Shown: piece by piece, positions 31,538 through 40,270 of the stretch
How positions within the stretch are numbered: the first letter of the stretch is position 1
Layout: each line of letters begins with the position of its first letter
Origin: an uncultured Clostridia bacterium
GTDB taxonomy: Bacteria > Bacillota > Clostridia > TANB77 > CAG-508
DNA length: 64,000 nucleotides
Direction: 5' to 3'
Assembly (NCBI GenBank): GCA_928721565.1
Contig: OV788638.1
Span: 930,001 to 994,000, forward strand
Made by a program: the position numbers and the translations under genes
The notes under the pieces: generated by a model
The model's input: the letters and a program-made list of their open reading frames with translations, nothing else
Database searches by the model: none
Told to the model about the DNA's origin: nothing

Positions 31538-32876
31538 TGTAAACTTTTTGCTTTAGACCTAAATTTTTAAGAATTTCTAGTAATTTATATCCGCTTAAAC
31601 TAAAATTAATAATTTCACTAACGAAAATAGAAATTATATATCCACTAAAGCCTAAGATAGGAACTAAGAAATAAATAAAAGCTATACTCACTAAACAATC
31701 AAATATATTAACAGCCATAACGTCAACTTGAGCATCTAAGCCTTTTAGGATACTATCAATTACAATATCTAGATACATTATGACAATTAAAGGAGAAAGA
31801 ATTCGAAGATATTTTGCAATTTCTGCTTTATGATATATCCACATGCTTAGATTATCGGCAAATATAAAAATTAAAATAGCTACAACTATAGCAAAAATTA
31901 GAGTACAAGTTAGAATTACAATAGATATTACTTTTATTTTTGAATATTTTTCTTGAGCATAACATCTAGAAAATTCAGGAACAAGCAAACTACTAAAACT
32001 TATAACTAGACTTACTGGAAACATTATAATTGGCATAGCCATACCGTTAACAATTCCGTAAGCAATTAATGAATTAGAAGAGTTCATTCCACTTTTTTGT
32101 AAGCTAAAAGGAATAATCAATTGTTTTGCAGTAGATAAACCTGAACGTAAATATGAAGTTAGAGCAACAGGAATAGTAATACGTAAAATACGTTTATTAT
32201 AGCTATCAAGATCCTTGTATCTTGATTCAATAAGTGAACCATGTTTATCTTTTAAATATAAATAATACAGATGTAAAAAAGATGTTACTTCTGATATTAC
32301 ATCTGCTAAAATTAATGAATAACAAGCATAATCAATGCCAGCAGGCATAAAGGACTTTAACAAAAGAGCTGTACAAAAAATTTTGACAAATTCTTCGCCA
32401 AACTTGGCAATAGCATTTTTATAAACTCGCCTTACAGCTGTAAAGTATCCATTTACGGCTGATGACATTGAGATAAAAGGAAGTGCAATACAAATTAGAT
32501 AAATTACATTTCTACTAATACGATTATGCAAACAATGAATAGTTATAAAATCGGCTAAGGAGAAGAAAATCAAACTAGCACAAATTCCAAAAATCAAACT
32601 AAAAAATAGACATCTTTTAGCAGCTTGATTAGCACCAGTTTCATTATTACAGGCAAGTTCTTCTGAAACTACTCTTGTAGCAGAAATATTTATACCAGCA
32701 GAAGCAAGTGTTATTCCAAATGCATATACAGACATTACTAGTGTAAAGACTCCAACAGCTTCTTCTCCAATTGTATTTGAAATAAATATGCTAAAAAACA
32801 TATTTATAATTTGAAGGATTACTGAACTAAATAATAAAATTAAAGTGTTAAAGAATAGTATTTTTATAGTTCTCAA
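31509..32876 (-). CDS. spoVB: SpoVB-like oligosaccharide/lipid flippase
   Basis: A 455-residue membrane protein with about 12-14 helices of the MOP (MATE/Wzx/MurJ) superfamily. The opening LFFNTLILLFSSVILQIINM, followed by GEEAVGVFTLVMSVYAFGIT and ASAGINISATRVVSEE, is typical of the stage V sporulation protein B family, thought to flip a lipid-linked precursor for spore cortex. Clostridia carry several paralogues, so a vegetative role in wall polymer export is possible. The last residues are encoded within an ACCGGT repeat element, which suggests that an insertion or rearrangement remodelled the C terminus. Confidence 0.82.
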   Translation of the reverse strand: MRTIKILFFNTLILLFSSVILQIINMFFSIFISNTIGEEAVGVFTLVMSVYAFGITLASAGINISATRVVSEELACNNETGANQAAKRCLFFSLIFGICASLIFFSLADFITIHCLHNRISRNVIYLICIALPFISMSSAVNGYFTAVRRVYKNAIAKFGEEFVKIFCTALLLKSFMPAGIDYACYSLILADVISEVTSFLHLYYLYLKDKHGSLIESRYKDLDSYNKRILRITIPVALTSYLRSGLSTAKQLIIPFSLQKSGMNSSNSLIAYGIVNGMAMPIIMFPVSLVISFSSLLVPEFSRCYAQEKYSKIKVISIVILTCTLIFAIVVAILIFIFADNLSMWIYHKAEIAKYLRILSPLIVIMYLDIVIDSILKGLDAQVDVMAVNIFDCLVSIAFIYFLVPILGFSGYIISIFVSEIINFSLSGYKLLEILKNLGLKQKVYSKKPVQMVQ

Positions 32877-32892
32877 ATTGATATATCCTTTC

Positions 32893-32923
32893 TGATCATT
32901 AGAAACCGGTTCTTAAATGATCA
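32893..32923. repeat. ACCGGT-core palindromic element
   Basis: Arms TGATCATT and AAATGATCA enclose AGAAACCGGTTCTT. It lies in the divergent region between spoVB and ruvB. Confidence 0.75.
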
Positions 32924-32953
32924 ATATAACTTAGTATTAAATATATAAAAACA

Positions 32954-32982
32954 TTGAAAATTTAGAACAGATTTGATATAAT
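32954..32982 (+). promoter_or_regulatory. Promoter of ruvB
   Basis: TTGAAA at 32954-32959, a 17-base spacer and TATAAT at 32977-32982, 39 bases before ATG. Confidence 0.7.
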
Positions 32983-33020
32983 TTCAAGGAATAAAGCGTT
33001 TAATGAGGAAGGAATAAATT

Positions 33021-34058
33021 ATGGAAAATAATATGCAAGATGAATTTGAAAATTCGAATTTAATAAGACCAGAATTAGAAAACATACAAGAAGAGAGACT
33101 AGAAAAATCATTAAGACCGCAAACTTTAGATGAATATATAGGTCAAAATAAAGTAAAAGAAAATATGAGAATATATATAGAAGCAGCAAAAAAAAGAGGA
33201 GAGGCTCTTGATCATTGTTTGTTTTATGGCCCACCAGGACTTGGAAAAACTACAATAGCTAATATAATTGCAAATGAAATGAATTCAAACATAAAAGTAA
33301 CATCTGGTCCTGCAATTGAGAAACCAGGAGATTTAGCAGCAATATTGACTACATTATCAGAATATGATGTGCTGTTTATTGATGAGATACATAGATTAAG
33401 CAAAAATGTAGAAGAAATTTTATATCCTGCATTAGAAGATTATACATTAGATATCGTTATTGGATCAGGTGCAAGTGCTAAATCTATAAGAATAGATTTG
33501 CCAAAGTTTACTTTGATAGGGGCTACAACAAAAGCTGGTTCACTTACAACGCCGTTAAGAGATAGATTTGGAATTATACATAAATTGGAATTATATGCTC
33601 CAGAAGACTTACAAGTAATTGTGAAAAGATCGGCCAGAATTTTAGACGTAAAAATAGATGATGAATCAGCTATGGAAATTGCAAGAAGATCTAGAGGTAC
33701 ACCAAGAATTGCAAACAGATTATTAAAAAGAGTTAGAGATTATGCTGCAGTTTTAGGAGATGGTGACATTAACTTAAAAATAACAAAACATGCTTTAAAT
33801 CAGCTTGAAATTGATGAACTTGGACTAGATGATGTAGATAGAAGAATATTAGAAGTTATGATAACTCAATACCAAGGAAGACCTGTTGGAATAGAAACAA
33901 TTGCAGTTTCATTAGGTGAAGAGATAGATACAATAGAAGATGTTTATGAGCCATATTTGATTCAAATAGGATTTTTAGCAAGAACTCCTAGAGGAAGAAT
34001 GGTTATGCCACCGGCATATGAACATTTAGGATATGATTATCAAACTAAATTTATTTAG
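33021..34058 (+). CDS. ruvB: Holliday junction branch migration ATPase RuvB
   Basis: A 345-residue AAA+ motor that with RuvA drives branch migration. The N-terminal linker leads to SLRPQTLDEYIGQNKVKENM, the Walker A FYGPPGLGKTTIANIIANE near residue 70, the Walker B VLFIDEIHRLSKNVEE, the sensor and arginine finger region LIGATTKAGSLTTPLRDRFG and the C-terminal winged helix with GRPVGIETIAVSLGEE. The length is normal. ruvA is not adjacent here. Confidence 0.96.
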   Translation: MENNMQDEFENSNLIRPELENIQEERLEKSLRPQTLDEYIGQNKVKENMRIYIEAAKKRGEALDHCLFYGPPGLGKTTIANIIANEMNSNIKVTSGPAIEKPGDLAAILTTLSEYDVLFIDEIHRLSKNVEEILYPALEDYTLDIVIGSGASAKSIRIDLPKFTLIGATTKAGSLTTPLRDRFGIIHKLELYAPEDLQVIVKRSARILDVKIDDESAMEIARRSRGTPRIANRLLKRVRDYAAVLGDGDINLKITKHALNQLEIDELGLDDVDRRILEVMITQYQGRPVGIETIAVSLGEEIDTIEDVYEPYLIQIGFLARTPRGRMVMPPAYEHLGYDYQTKFI

Positions 34059-34089
34059 GTTGTCAAAAAGCTCTGACACATTTGACAAC
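34059..34089 (+). promoter_or_regulatory. Inverted repeat between ruvB and queH
   Basis: GTTGTCAAA and TTTGACAAC form a 9-bp stem around a 13-base loop, starting directly after the ruvB stop codon and ending eight bases before the queH ribosome binding site region. No T tract follows, so it is not a classical terminator. It resembles the arm-core-arm layout of the ACCGGT elements but has a different core. Confidence 0.4.
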
Positions 34090-34103
34090 AAGGAAGGAAG
34101 AAA

Positions 34104-34982
34104 ATGAAATTATTATTACATACATGTTGTGCACCATGTAGTGTTTACTGTATAAAAAGTCTTAGAAGTGAAAACATAGAACCAACAGTATATTGGTTTA
34201 ATCCCAATATACATCCATATATGGAATATAAAACAAGAAGAGATACATTAAAAGAATATACAAAATGTATAGGAATAAATGCTATTTTTGATGAAAACTA
34301 TGGATTAAAAGAATTTTGTAAGAATGTAATTAATGATCTTGAAAATAGATGTGTTAAATATTGTTATAGAGTTAGACTTGAACAGACGGCTAGATATGCA
34401 AAAGAACACGGATATGATACTTTTTCTACGACGTTGCTTATAAGTCCATATCAAAATCATGAAGCTCTTAAATTAATTGGTGAAGAGATGGCTCAAAAAT
34501 ATAATCTAACATTTTTATATAGAGATTTTAGACCTGGATTTAAAGAGGGACAAGCAGAAGCACGCGAACTTGGATTGTATATGCAAAAATATTGTGGATG
34601 TGTTTTTAGTGAAGAAGATAGATATTATACTAATATAGTATCAGACAAGAAAAATGCTGAAGAAAATAATAAGAAATTAGAACAAAAAATTAAATTAAAT
34701 TGGGAAGTACCTGGATTGAAAATACAAAAATACAAAAATGGAAATAAAGAAGAAATGCAATTTATATATTTTTTGAAAAAAGAAGATTATAAAAAGTATG
34801 ATGAAGAAAACAAGAAAAAAATATTTGAAAGATTTATGAAAGAAAATTTCAAAAAAATTAAATTAATATATATAAAAGATAGTAGAGTGGGATTTTTGGG
34901 TACAGAAAAAATTTATTTGATAAATGAATATAAAGATAAAGGGATAGAAAAAACTATAGAAAAAATGGAAGGTTCCAAATAG
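34104..34982 (+). CDS. queH: Epoxyqueuosine reductase QueH
   Basis: A 292-residue protein of the DUF208/QueH family, the non-cobalamin enzyme that reduces epoxyqueuosine to queuosine in tRNA. It opens HTCCAPCSVYCIKSL, continues with VYWFNPNIHPYMEYKTRR, RCVKYCYRVRLEQTA and FSTTLLISPYQNHEAL, and has the YMQKYCGCVFSEEDR cysteine pair. The cysteine pairs bind an iron-sulfur cluster and a second metal in this family. Residues 190-292 form an extra C-terminal lysine-rich region beyond the core. It lies directly after ruvB. Confidence 0.9.
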   Translation: MKLLLHTCCAPCSVYCIKSLRSENIEPTVYWFNPNIHPYMEYKTRRDTLKEYTKCIGINAIFDENYGLKEFCKNVINDLENRCVKYCYRVRLEQTARYAKEHGYDTFSTTLLISPYQNHEALKLIGEEMAQKYNLTFLYRDFRPGFKEGQAEARELGLYMQKYCGCVFSEEDRYYTNIVSDKKNAEENNKKLEQKIKLNWEVPGLKIQKYKNGNKEEMQFIYFLKKEDYKKYDEENKKKIFERFMKENFKKIKLIYIKDSRVGFLGTEKIYLINEYKDKGIEKTIEKMEGSK

Positions 34983-34993
34983 GAACCTTTTTT
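34968..34993 (+). terminator. Terminator at the queH stop codon
   Basis: AAGGTTCC and GGAACCTT pair across a short loop and are followed by TTTT. The queH stop codon TAG lies within the hairpin. Confidence 0.8.
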
Positions 34994-35010
34994 ACCATTG
35001 CAGAAATTTG

Positions 35011-35301
35011 CTATCGTATTATTACAATAGCACGATTTTTAACTCTAATAAGAGTTATTTTATTTTGGTTCTCTAAATCAGCCAATAGCTGAATTTGGAG
35101 AATGGTTCTCCCTTTATAGTTGAAATCTCCAATATGGAGATCTAATTCAACCACTTTAGAGATATCTGCAAAAGTGTTTTCGGGAATATCCTCTTTAGAG
35201 AGGATTACAACATTGCTGTTGTTTTCCCGCTTATAAATTTTGTAAAACTGTTTTCTGCAACGGTGAGTTTTGTTGTTCTTAATTAATTTATTTTTGAACA
35301 A
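35011..35301 (-). CDS. Small basic protein of unknown function
   Basis: I do not recognise this 96-residue protein. The N-terminal 30 residues are very basic (FKNKLIKNNKTHRCRKQFYK). The remainder is beta-rich, with VVILSKEDIP, VVELDLHIGDFNYKGRTI and IRVKNRAIVIIR. The start is taken as TTG 35301, eight bases after GGGAG. An upstream in-frame ATG at 35349 overlaps the -10 box of the promoter at 35340-35368 and has no ribosome binding site, so it cannot be the start. Confidence 0.55.
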   Translation of the reverse strand: MFKNKLIKNNKTHRCRKQFYKIYKRENNSNVVILSKEDIPENTFADISKVVELDLHIGDFNYKGRTILQIQLLADLENQNKITLIRVKNRAIVIIR

Positions 35302-35339
35302 CTTAATCACTCCCTTCTGATGTTTTGTTTTACAATTTA

Positions 35340-35368
35340 ATTTTAACATACAATAAAAATTAAGTCAA
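35340..35368 (-). promoter_or_regulatory. Promoter of the small basic protein gene
   Basis: On the minus strand TTGACT (35368-35363), a 17-base spacer, TAAAAT (35345-35340). It is back to back with the next promoter. Confidence 0.65.
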
Positions 35369-35382
35369 CGAGAATAAAAGTA

Positions 35383-35411
35383 TTGAAAATAATAAAATAC
35401 TTTTGTATAAT
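35383..35411 (+). promoter_or_regulatory. Promoter of the 35440 gene
   Basis: TTGAAA at 35383-35388, a 17-base spacer and TATAAT at 35406-35411, 29 bases before ATG. Confidence 0.7.
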
Positions 35412-35439
35412 AAAAAAAAATATTTAAAAGAGGAGAAAT

Positions 35440-35910
35440 ATGAAAAAGAAAAAAATATTAATAATATTAGTATTAATAATAATTGCTATAACATTTATAA
35501 TAATCTACACAATTAAAAATGTTCCTAGATTATCAACAACAGAAAAATTTATTAGCTATACTGGTGATATTTTGGCAATGCCATATGGTACGAGTGACAT
35601 AGATTTATATGAAGATGGAACAATTTGGGCAAGATCAGTAGAATATGGAAAAACAAAAAATAAAATTTCAAAAGAAGATTTGGAAGAACTAAAGAAAAAA
35701 TTAAAAGATATAGATTATACCAGTTTAGAGAATCAATATAACATATATGGCGAAGGAAATTATGAGGAAATAATAATAAATCTTGATGGAGAAACAAAAA
35801 CAATAAGACTGAATTATATAATGTCAAGATATGACTCGACAAATTTGCCTAAAGAACTTAATGAATTTATGAGATTGTTTAAAGAAAAAATATATGAAAA
35901 AACAAATTAA
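35440..35910 (+). CDS. Membrane-anchored protein of unknown function
   Basis: A 156-residue protein with a lysine start, a hydrophobic helix at about 6-26 and a soluble outer domain. No lipobox cysteine is present, so it is an N-terminally anchored or secreted protein. The domain contains DIDLYEDGTIWARSVEYG and a central lysine-rich helix (ISKEDLEELKKKLKDIDY), a layout seen in many small extracytoplasmic Firmicutes proteins. I cannot name a family. It stands alone with its own promoter. Confidence 0.6.
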   Translation: MKKKKILIILVLIIIAITFIIIYTIKNVPRLSTTEKFISYTGDILAMPYGTSDIDLYEDGTIWARSVEYGKTKNKISKEDLEELKKKLKDIDYTSLENQYNIYGEGNYEEIIINLDGETKTIRLNYIMSRYDSTNLPKELNEFMRLFKEKIYEKTN

Positions 35911-35925
35911 AAATTTTAAAAATAA

Positions 35926-35955
35926 GTTTACTTTTTTGTAAACAAATGTTATAAT
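35926..35955 (+). promoter_or_regulatory. Promoter with overlapping operator-like palindrome
   Basis: TTTACT (35927-35932), a 17-base spacer, TATAAT (35950-35955). The palindrome GTTTAC-N6-GTAAAC (35926-35943) covers the -35 box and half of the spacer, a classical position for a repressor. Confidence 0.5.
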
Positions 35956-35982
35956 TAAGTAAAATTAACATGGAGGATACGA

Positions 35983-36894
35983 ATGATAAATTTTGCAGAT
36001 AAGGAAAATATTACAAAATTAATAGAATTAGAAAAAATTTCTTTGACTTCTACACTTGATATTCAGAAGAATTTGAATAAACAAATTTTAATATTTATAA
36101 AAAATTTCATGGCTGATGTTACATTTTCATTTGATATAAATCCAAATGATAAAGCATTTTTTTATTTAAACGAATCAACAGATGCACTAAGCAAGTCAAA
36201 TTCTAATATAACAATACTAAAAAGATTAATAGAACTTATAGAAGAAATAGATGAAAAAAGTGAAAGCTTAGAAATAGAAATAGAAAAATATAATACTGAA
36301 TTTAAAGAAAATATAAATACTATATATGAAAGTACAGAGATAATTGAAAAATTTGTACATAAAATAAATACAACAAATCTTTCAGAATTAGCAAAAGATT
36401 TAACAATAGAAAATGAAGAAGTTCAAGAGGACATTATAAGTGGAAAAGATTTAGAAATAAGTTATATTGAAAAAACACTTGTAATTTCAGAAGAACAGAA
36501 AAAAGTCATTTTACCATACACAATAAATGAAGTTAAGGATATATTAATAAATAACAACAGCATATATACTTCACTTCAAGATGTTATTGACAAAGTATAT
36601 ACAAAACCAATTGGATATTATAGATTCTCTGCAATTGCAAGATTTAGAGAAGCATATAAACTTGTAAAAGAAAAGGAGAACGGATCAAAAACCAAAGCAC
36701 TAGAGCTTGCATTTGAATTACTTTTAAACTATAATTTACATCCTGCTATAATTACTGCATGCAAATCATTAGATGAGTTAGATGTATATTTAGCTTGTTT
36801 AGAAGATAATACATTAAATGAATTTGAATTTTTCGACATAAAATATGAAATTCCATTAGCAATTTCAAAACATACCAAAAATGCAATATTATAA
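35983..36894 (+). CDS. Protein of unknown function, helical
   Basis: A 303-residue cytoplasmic protein that I do not recognise. The N-terminal 150 residues are helical and rich in Glu, Ile and Asn, probably coiled coil. The C-terminal part from about residue 175 has SEEQKKVILPYTINEVKDIL, GYYRFSAIARFREAYKLVKE and LELAFELLLNYNLHPAII, a mixed region that looks like a separate folded domain. There is no signal peptide. A terminator follows, so it is monocistronic. Confidence 0.6.
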   Translation: MINFADKENITKLIELEKISLTSTLDIQKNLNKQILIFIKNFMADVTFSFDINPNDKAFFYLNESTDALSKSNSNITILKRLIELIEEIDEKSESLEIEIEKYNTEFKENINTIYESTEIIEKFVHKINTTNLSELAKDLTIENEEVQEDIISGKDLEISYIEKTLVISEEQKKVILPYTINEVKDILINNNSIYTSLQDVIDKVYTKPIGYYRFSAIARFREAYKLVKEKENGSKTKALELAFELLLNYNLHPAIITACKSLDELDVYLACLEDNTLNEFEFFDIKYEIPLAISKHTKNAIL

Positions 36895-36942
36895 AAAGAT
36901 GAGTGAACTTTTGTAAAATAAGGAGTTTGCTCATCTTTTTTG
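36893..36942 (+). terminator. Terminator before the large export island
   Basis: AAAAAGATGAG and CTCATCTTTTT pair around a 26-base loop, with a T run. Confidence 0.75.
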
Positions 36943-36988
36943 GTTAAAAATACCAGTGACCAAAAGTTGCAAAAAATGCAAAAAAATA

Positions 36989-37017
36989 TTGAAAAAAAGA
37001 AAACGTTATGATATATT
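36989..37017 (+). promoter_or_regulatory. Promoter of the large export island
   Basis: TTGAAA at 36989-36994, a 17-base spacer and TATATT at 37012-37017, 30 bases before the first gene. The following genes up to 45180 have short gaps or overlaps and could share this promoter. Confidence 0.6.
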
Positions 37018-37046
37018 AAAAAAAAATACATAAGGAGGAAACTAGA

Positions 37047-37574
37047 ATGAAAAAAATAATAACAAACATTCTAATAATAATTTATATGATAATTGCGATA
37101 TTTTTAACTATACTGTTATTGTCATATAACGAATTTAAAGTTACTGAAATTGGAGGAAATTCTTTACTTGTTATAAAAGATAATGATTTATCACCAGAAT
37201 ATAATAAAGGAGATTTAGTAATTGTAAATAGTGAAGACAGTGTAAAAGTTGGACAAAAAGTATTTTATTATGACTCAAATGACTCAAAAATAAAAGTTAG
37301 AGAAGGAGTAATAGAAGACGTAGAACAATTAACTAGCAAAGAAACAGCTTATACATTAGAAGGAGAAAAGAAAATAGCAGGAAAATATTTAATTGGAGCA
37401 ACAGATACTGCAAAGGTTATGCAAAATGCCGGAACAGTGTTGGGAGTATTAGAATCTAAATGGGGCTTTTTATTTGTAATAGTATTACCAGCTCTATTAT
37501 TAGTTATTAATCAAATAGGTGTTGTATTTGCAGGAATTAAAGAAGCAAAACAAGAAAGTAAAAAGGAAGCCTAA
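37047..37574 (+). CDS. Signal peptidase-like protein lacking the catalytic serine
   Basis: A 175-residue membrane protein with helices at about 5-28 and 140-165 around an S26-like domain. LVIKDNDLSPEYNKGDLVIV aligns with the nucleophile box of ER-type signal peptidases (xxxxGSMxPxxxxGDxVxx), but the Ser-Met positions read Asn-Asp. The His-Arg motif is not found either: VREGVIEDV stands in its place. GAGTVLG and the C-terminal anchor are kept. It is therefore probably a non-catalytic homologue, perhaps a substrate-binding or regulatory partner of the true peptidases encoded at 38247 and 44007. It is the first gene of the island. Confidence 0.65.
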   Translation: MKKIITNILIIIYMIIAIFLTILLLSYNEFKVTEIGGNSLLVIKDNDLSPEYNKGDLVIVNSEDSVKVGQKVFYYDSNDSKIKVREGVIEDVEQLTSKETAYTLEGEKKIAGKYLIGATDTAKVMQNAGTVLGVLESKWGFLFVIVLPALLLVINQIGVVFAGIKEAKQESKKEA

Positions 37575-37596
37575 ACTTACAAAGGAATGATTGAAA

Positions 37597-38220
37597 ATGA
37601 AAAAAAACAAAAAAGTCATAGCATTTTTAGTTTTATTAAGCATATGTATATTAGCACTATTAATTTATAAGCTAATAAGCATATATGCAATATTTCAAAG
37701 TAATGTTGAAGCTGGTGTGAAATTTAAAAATGGAGTTTGGAATATAAATGTAAATGGAACCAAAATATCTACAGGCATACAGACAGATTTCGTTATAGAT
37801 AAAATAACAATTGATGAGGATGAGCATACTATGCCAGGAAAAATTTCACCAGGGCTATCTGGTAATTTTAAAATTGCAATAAACCCAGAAAATACAAATG
37901 TATCAATGAGATATGATATTACACTAAATCAAGAAGAATTAAAAAATGGTAGTGTAAAAATAAATTCAGTTGAAGAAACTGCAAATGGAGCAAAATTGAT
38001 AAAAACAGGAGAAAACATATATACAGGAATAATAACATTAGACGATATACAAAAAGGAATTGTACATGAAATAGAAATGAAAGTAGAATGGACTGATGAA
38101 GAACAAAATAATAAAATAGATACAGAACTAGGGACAAATAAAGATGTAAGACAATTTCAGATACCAATAACATTTCGTGCAATCCAATATTCAGGAGAAG
38201 AAATAATACCTGTAACATAA
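37597..38220 (+). CDS. Exported protein with SipW-type leader
   Basis: A 207-residue protein opens MKKNKKVIAFLVLLSICILA, then IYAIFQSNVEAGVKFKNGVW with NINVNG. The pattern of a Tyr-Ala-x-Phe turn at the end of the hydrophobic stretch, followed about 14 residues later by a Trp-x-Ile strand, is that of camelysin/TasA-like exported proteins cleaved by ER-type peptidases. The rest is beta-rich with paired Asp/Asn, and has no cysteine and no anchor. ATG 37597 is preferred over TTG 37591 because AAAGGA lies 10 bases before it. The next gene is an active signal peptidase. Confidence 0.65.
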   Translation: MKKNKKVIAFLVLLSICILALLIYKLISIYAIFQSNVEAGVKFKNGVWNINVNGTKISTGIQTDFVIDKITIDEDEHTMPGKISPGLSGNFKIAINPENTNVSMRYDITLNQEELKNGSVKINSVEETANGAKLIKTGENIYTGIITLDDIQKGIVHEIEMKVEWTDEEQNNKIDTELGTNKDVRQFQIPITFRAIQYSGEEIIPVT

Positions 38221-38246
38221 AAAATATAAAGCAGGAGCAAAAATGG

Positions 38247-38750
38247 ATGACAAAGGTAATAAGTTTTATTTTAAATACGCTTTTAACAATAATTACAATA
38301 GTAATTATTATAGGAGCATATTATATGTACCAAGTAAAAATACAAAAAAAAGATTATGCCAATTTATTTGGATATAGTTTATTTGAAGTAGCTACAGGAA
38401 GTATGTCACCAACAATAGAAGTTGGAGATGTAGTAATTACTAAATTAACCAAGGAAGTAAATGAAAACGATATAATAGTATACATGGATGGAAATAATAT
38501 TATAACACATAGATTAATTGAAAAGAACGGAGACAAGATAATAACAAGAGGAGATGCTAATAATAGTGAAGACAAGCCAATAGAAGAAAAAATGATAATT
38601 GGAGAAGTTGTAAAGATAATTCCGCAACTAGGAACATGGCAACAGATTTTATCATCACCAGAAGTATTAGTTTTAATAGTAATCTTAATATTAATTCTAA
38701 GTGTTATATACGCATATACCTCAAAATCGGAGGAAAAAAATGATAAATAA
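38247..38750 (+). CDS. ER-type signal peptidase I (SipW-like)
   Basis: A 167-residue peptidase with an N-terminal helix (about 7-30) and a C-terminal helix (about 138-158). The active site is intact: ATGSMSPTIEVGDVV with Ser52, IITHRLI with His88, and TRGDANNSED. The Ser/His dyad marks the SipW/ER type that processes TasA- and camelysin-like leaders. CAGGAG precedes ATG 38247 by nine bases; another ATG at 38243 is out of frame. It overlaps the next gene by 11 bases. Confidence 0.88.
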   Translation: MTKVISFILNTLLTIITIVIIIGAYYMYQVKIQKKDYANLFGYSLFEVATGSMSPTIEVGDVVITKLTKEVNENDIIVYMDGNNIITHRLIEKNGDKIITRGDANNSEDKPIEEKMIIGEVVKIIPQLGTWQQILSSPEVLVLIVILILILSVIYAYTSKSEEKNDK

Positions 38751-39318
38751 AAAAGATAAAAGAGTATTTGTAAAAGCACTAATTCTTATTTTTTGTGTGA
38801 TAATTATAACAAGGCTCTTTGTATTAATTTTAGCTAGATATGAAAGTATGTCAAATTCGGTAGCAAATGTTGATATGGCATTTTACTTATTAAAAGATGA
38901 TTATAAAACAATGACAACAAATTTGGATTCTTTATTACCACAAGATGATGCATATATATATAATTTTTCGATAGGAAATCAAGAAGGAACGCAAAGAGCA
39001 GAAGTCGATTTGGAATATGAATTGACAATAAGAACTACGACTAATTTACCACTAACATATGAATTATATATGAATCAAAAGTATACAGATTCTGGTGCCA
39101 AAAATATAATAACAGAAAATAATATTGCACTAGATGATCAAGGAACATATTTTAGAACCTTATCAACAGATAAGGTGAATTTATCATATAAAGTAGAAAC
39201 TACAAATTTATATCAATTGGTTGTACATTTTCCTAAAGAATATAATACAGAAAATTATCAAGATATTATAGAATTAATAGAAATAACAGTAAATGCTCAC
39301 CAAGTAACAGGAAAATAG
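38740..39318 (+). CDS. Exported protein of the SipW-dependent type
   Basis: A 192-residue protein with a basic start, a hydrophobic segment at about 11-31 and LILARYESMSNSVANVDMAF, resembling the ARY-x-S-x(n)-V-A pattern at the cleavage region of SipW-type substrates. The outer domain is beta-rich with DLEYELTIRTTTNLPLTYEL. It has no cysteine or sorting signal. ATG 38740 lies seven bases after CGGAGG, inside the end of the peptidase gene, so the two are translationally coupled. Confidence 0.6.
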   Translation: MINKKDKRVFVKALILIFCVIIITRLFVLILARYESMSNSVANVDMAFYLLKDDYKTMTTNLDSLLPQDDAYIYNFSIGNQEGTQRAEVDLEYELTIRTTTNLPLTYELYMNQKYTDSGAKNIITENNIALDDQGTYFRTLSTDKVNLSYKVETTNLYQLVVHFPKEYNTENYQDIIELIEITVNAHQVTGK

Positions 39319-39342
39319 AAAATTAATAAGAAAGGAAAGCAG

Positions 39343-40257
39343 ATGAAACGAAAATATAACAAAAAACAAATAATAATTATAATTGCTATATTATTATGTG
39401 TAAGTTCATTAGTTATAATTTTTGGAAGATATGTTACAAATAGTATTAATAATTTTTTTATTAGAAGTAAAGAATTCTATTTTTATAGTGATAAATTAAC
39501 AGAAAAAAAATCAATATTTCAAGTTGAAAACTGGTCAGGTGTAGATGACTATACTATTACAGTAAATATGAATAGTAGAAAAAACAATATTGAAGCAGCT
39601 ACATATGACATAGGATATAACATAAAATATAAATGTTCTGCTAATGCAATATGTCAATTAAGTAAAGAAAGTGGAGTAATAAAAAAAGATACTAATACAG
39701 ACTTCTTTAATTTAACAATAACACCTAATCAGCAATTGCAGACTGGAGATAAAGTTGTGGTAGAAATAGAAGCAACTTCAAATACAGGATATCAAAAAAC
39801 AATAAAAGGCAATTTTACATTAGTTGTTGGTCAAGAAAAATTAACATATCAGATAACAGATGCACCAGAAAAACCATATATGGAATTAAGAATTACAAAT
39901 ACATTGTCATATTATATAGTTGATCAACCATTTGACAAATATTTAGCAAATCAAAAGATAGATATAGATACATATTTAGCACTTTCTGATGACAAAAAAT
40001 CTAAATGCCATTCAGCAATAGTAACAGCTACATTTAATCCGCAAGAAATATTAATAGACAATACGAGTGAAAGCTATCAGAAAGCAACAAATATTAAAAC
40101 AACAGAAATTAATGGAAATACATATATAAAAAGCATAACACTAACAATAGATGCAATATCAAGTGAAGATATAAGGTTTTATAAAGTTGATGTATCACAA
40201 GACTATACATATCCAAACAATAATAATAAATCTGTTGTAACAATTACAAGTAAATAG
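39343..40257 (+). CDS. Large exported beta-rich protein of the island
   Basis: A 304-residue protein with a lysine-rich start, one hydrophobic segment at about 9-27 (IIIIIAILLCVSSLVIIFGR) and a long extracellular part. Two beta-sandwich-like regions can be guessed (about 55-165 with DYTITVNMNSRK, and 170-304). Cysteines occur as KYKCSANAICQLS, which could form a disulfide. It lacks an enzyme motif or anchor. The position between SipW-type genes makes a structural or accessory surface role likely. Confidence 0.55.
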   Translation: MKRKYNKKQIIIIIAILLCVSSLVIIFGRYVTNSINNFFIRSKEFYFYSDKLTEKKSIFQVENWSGVDDYTITVNMNSRKNNIEAATYDIGYNIKYKCSANAICQLSKESGVIKKDTNTDFFNLTITPNQQLQTGDKVVVEIEATSNTGYQKTIKGNFTLVVGQEKLTYQITDAPEKPYMELRITNTLSYYIVDQPFDKYLANQKIDIDTYLALSDDKKSKCHSAIVTATFNPQEILIDNTSESYQKATNIKTTEINGNTYIKSITLTIDAISSEDIRFYKVDVSQDYTYPNNNNKSVVTITSK

Positions 40258-40270
40258 ATGGAGGAAAATT

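Noticed and set aside
38243..38330. ATG at 38243 as start of the signal peptidase
   Set aside because: It is in another frame; ATG 38247 is in frame and correctly spaced from CAGGAG.
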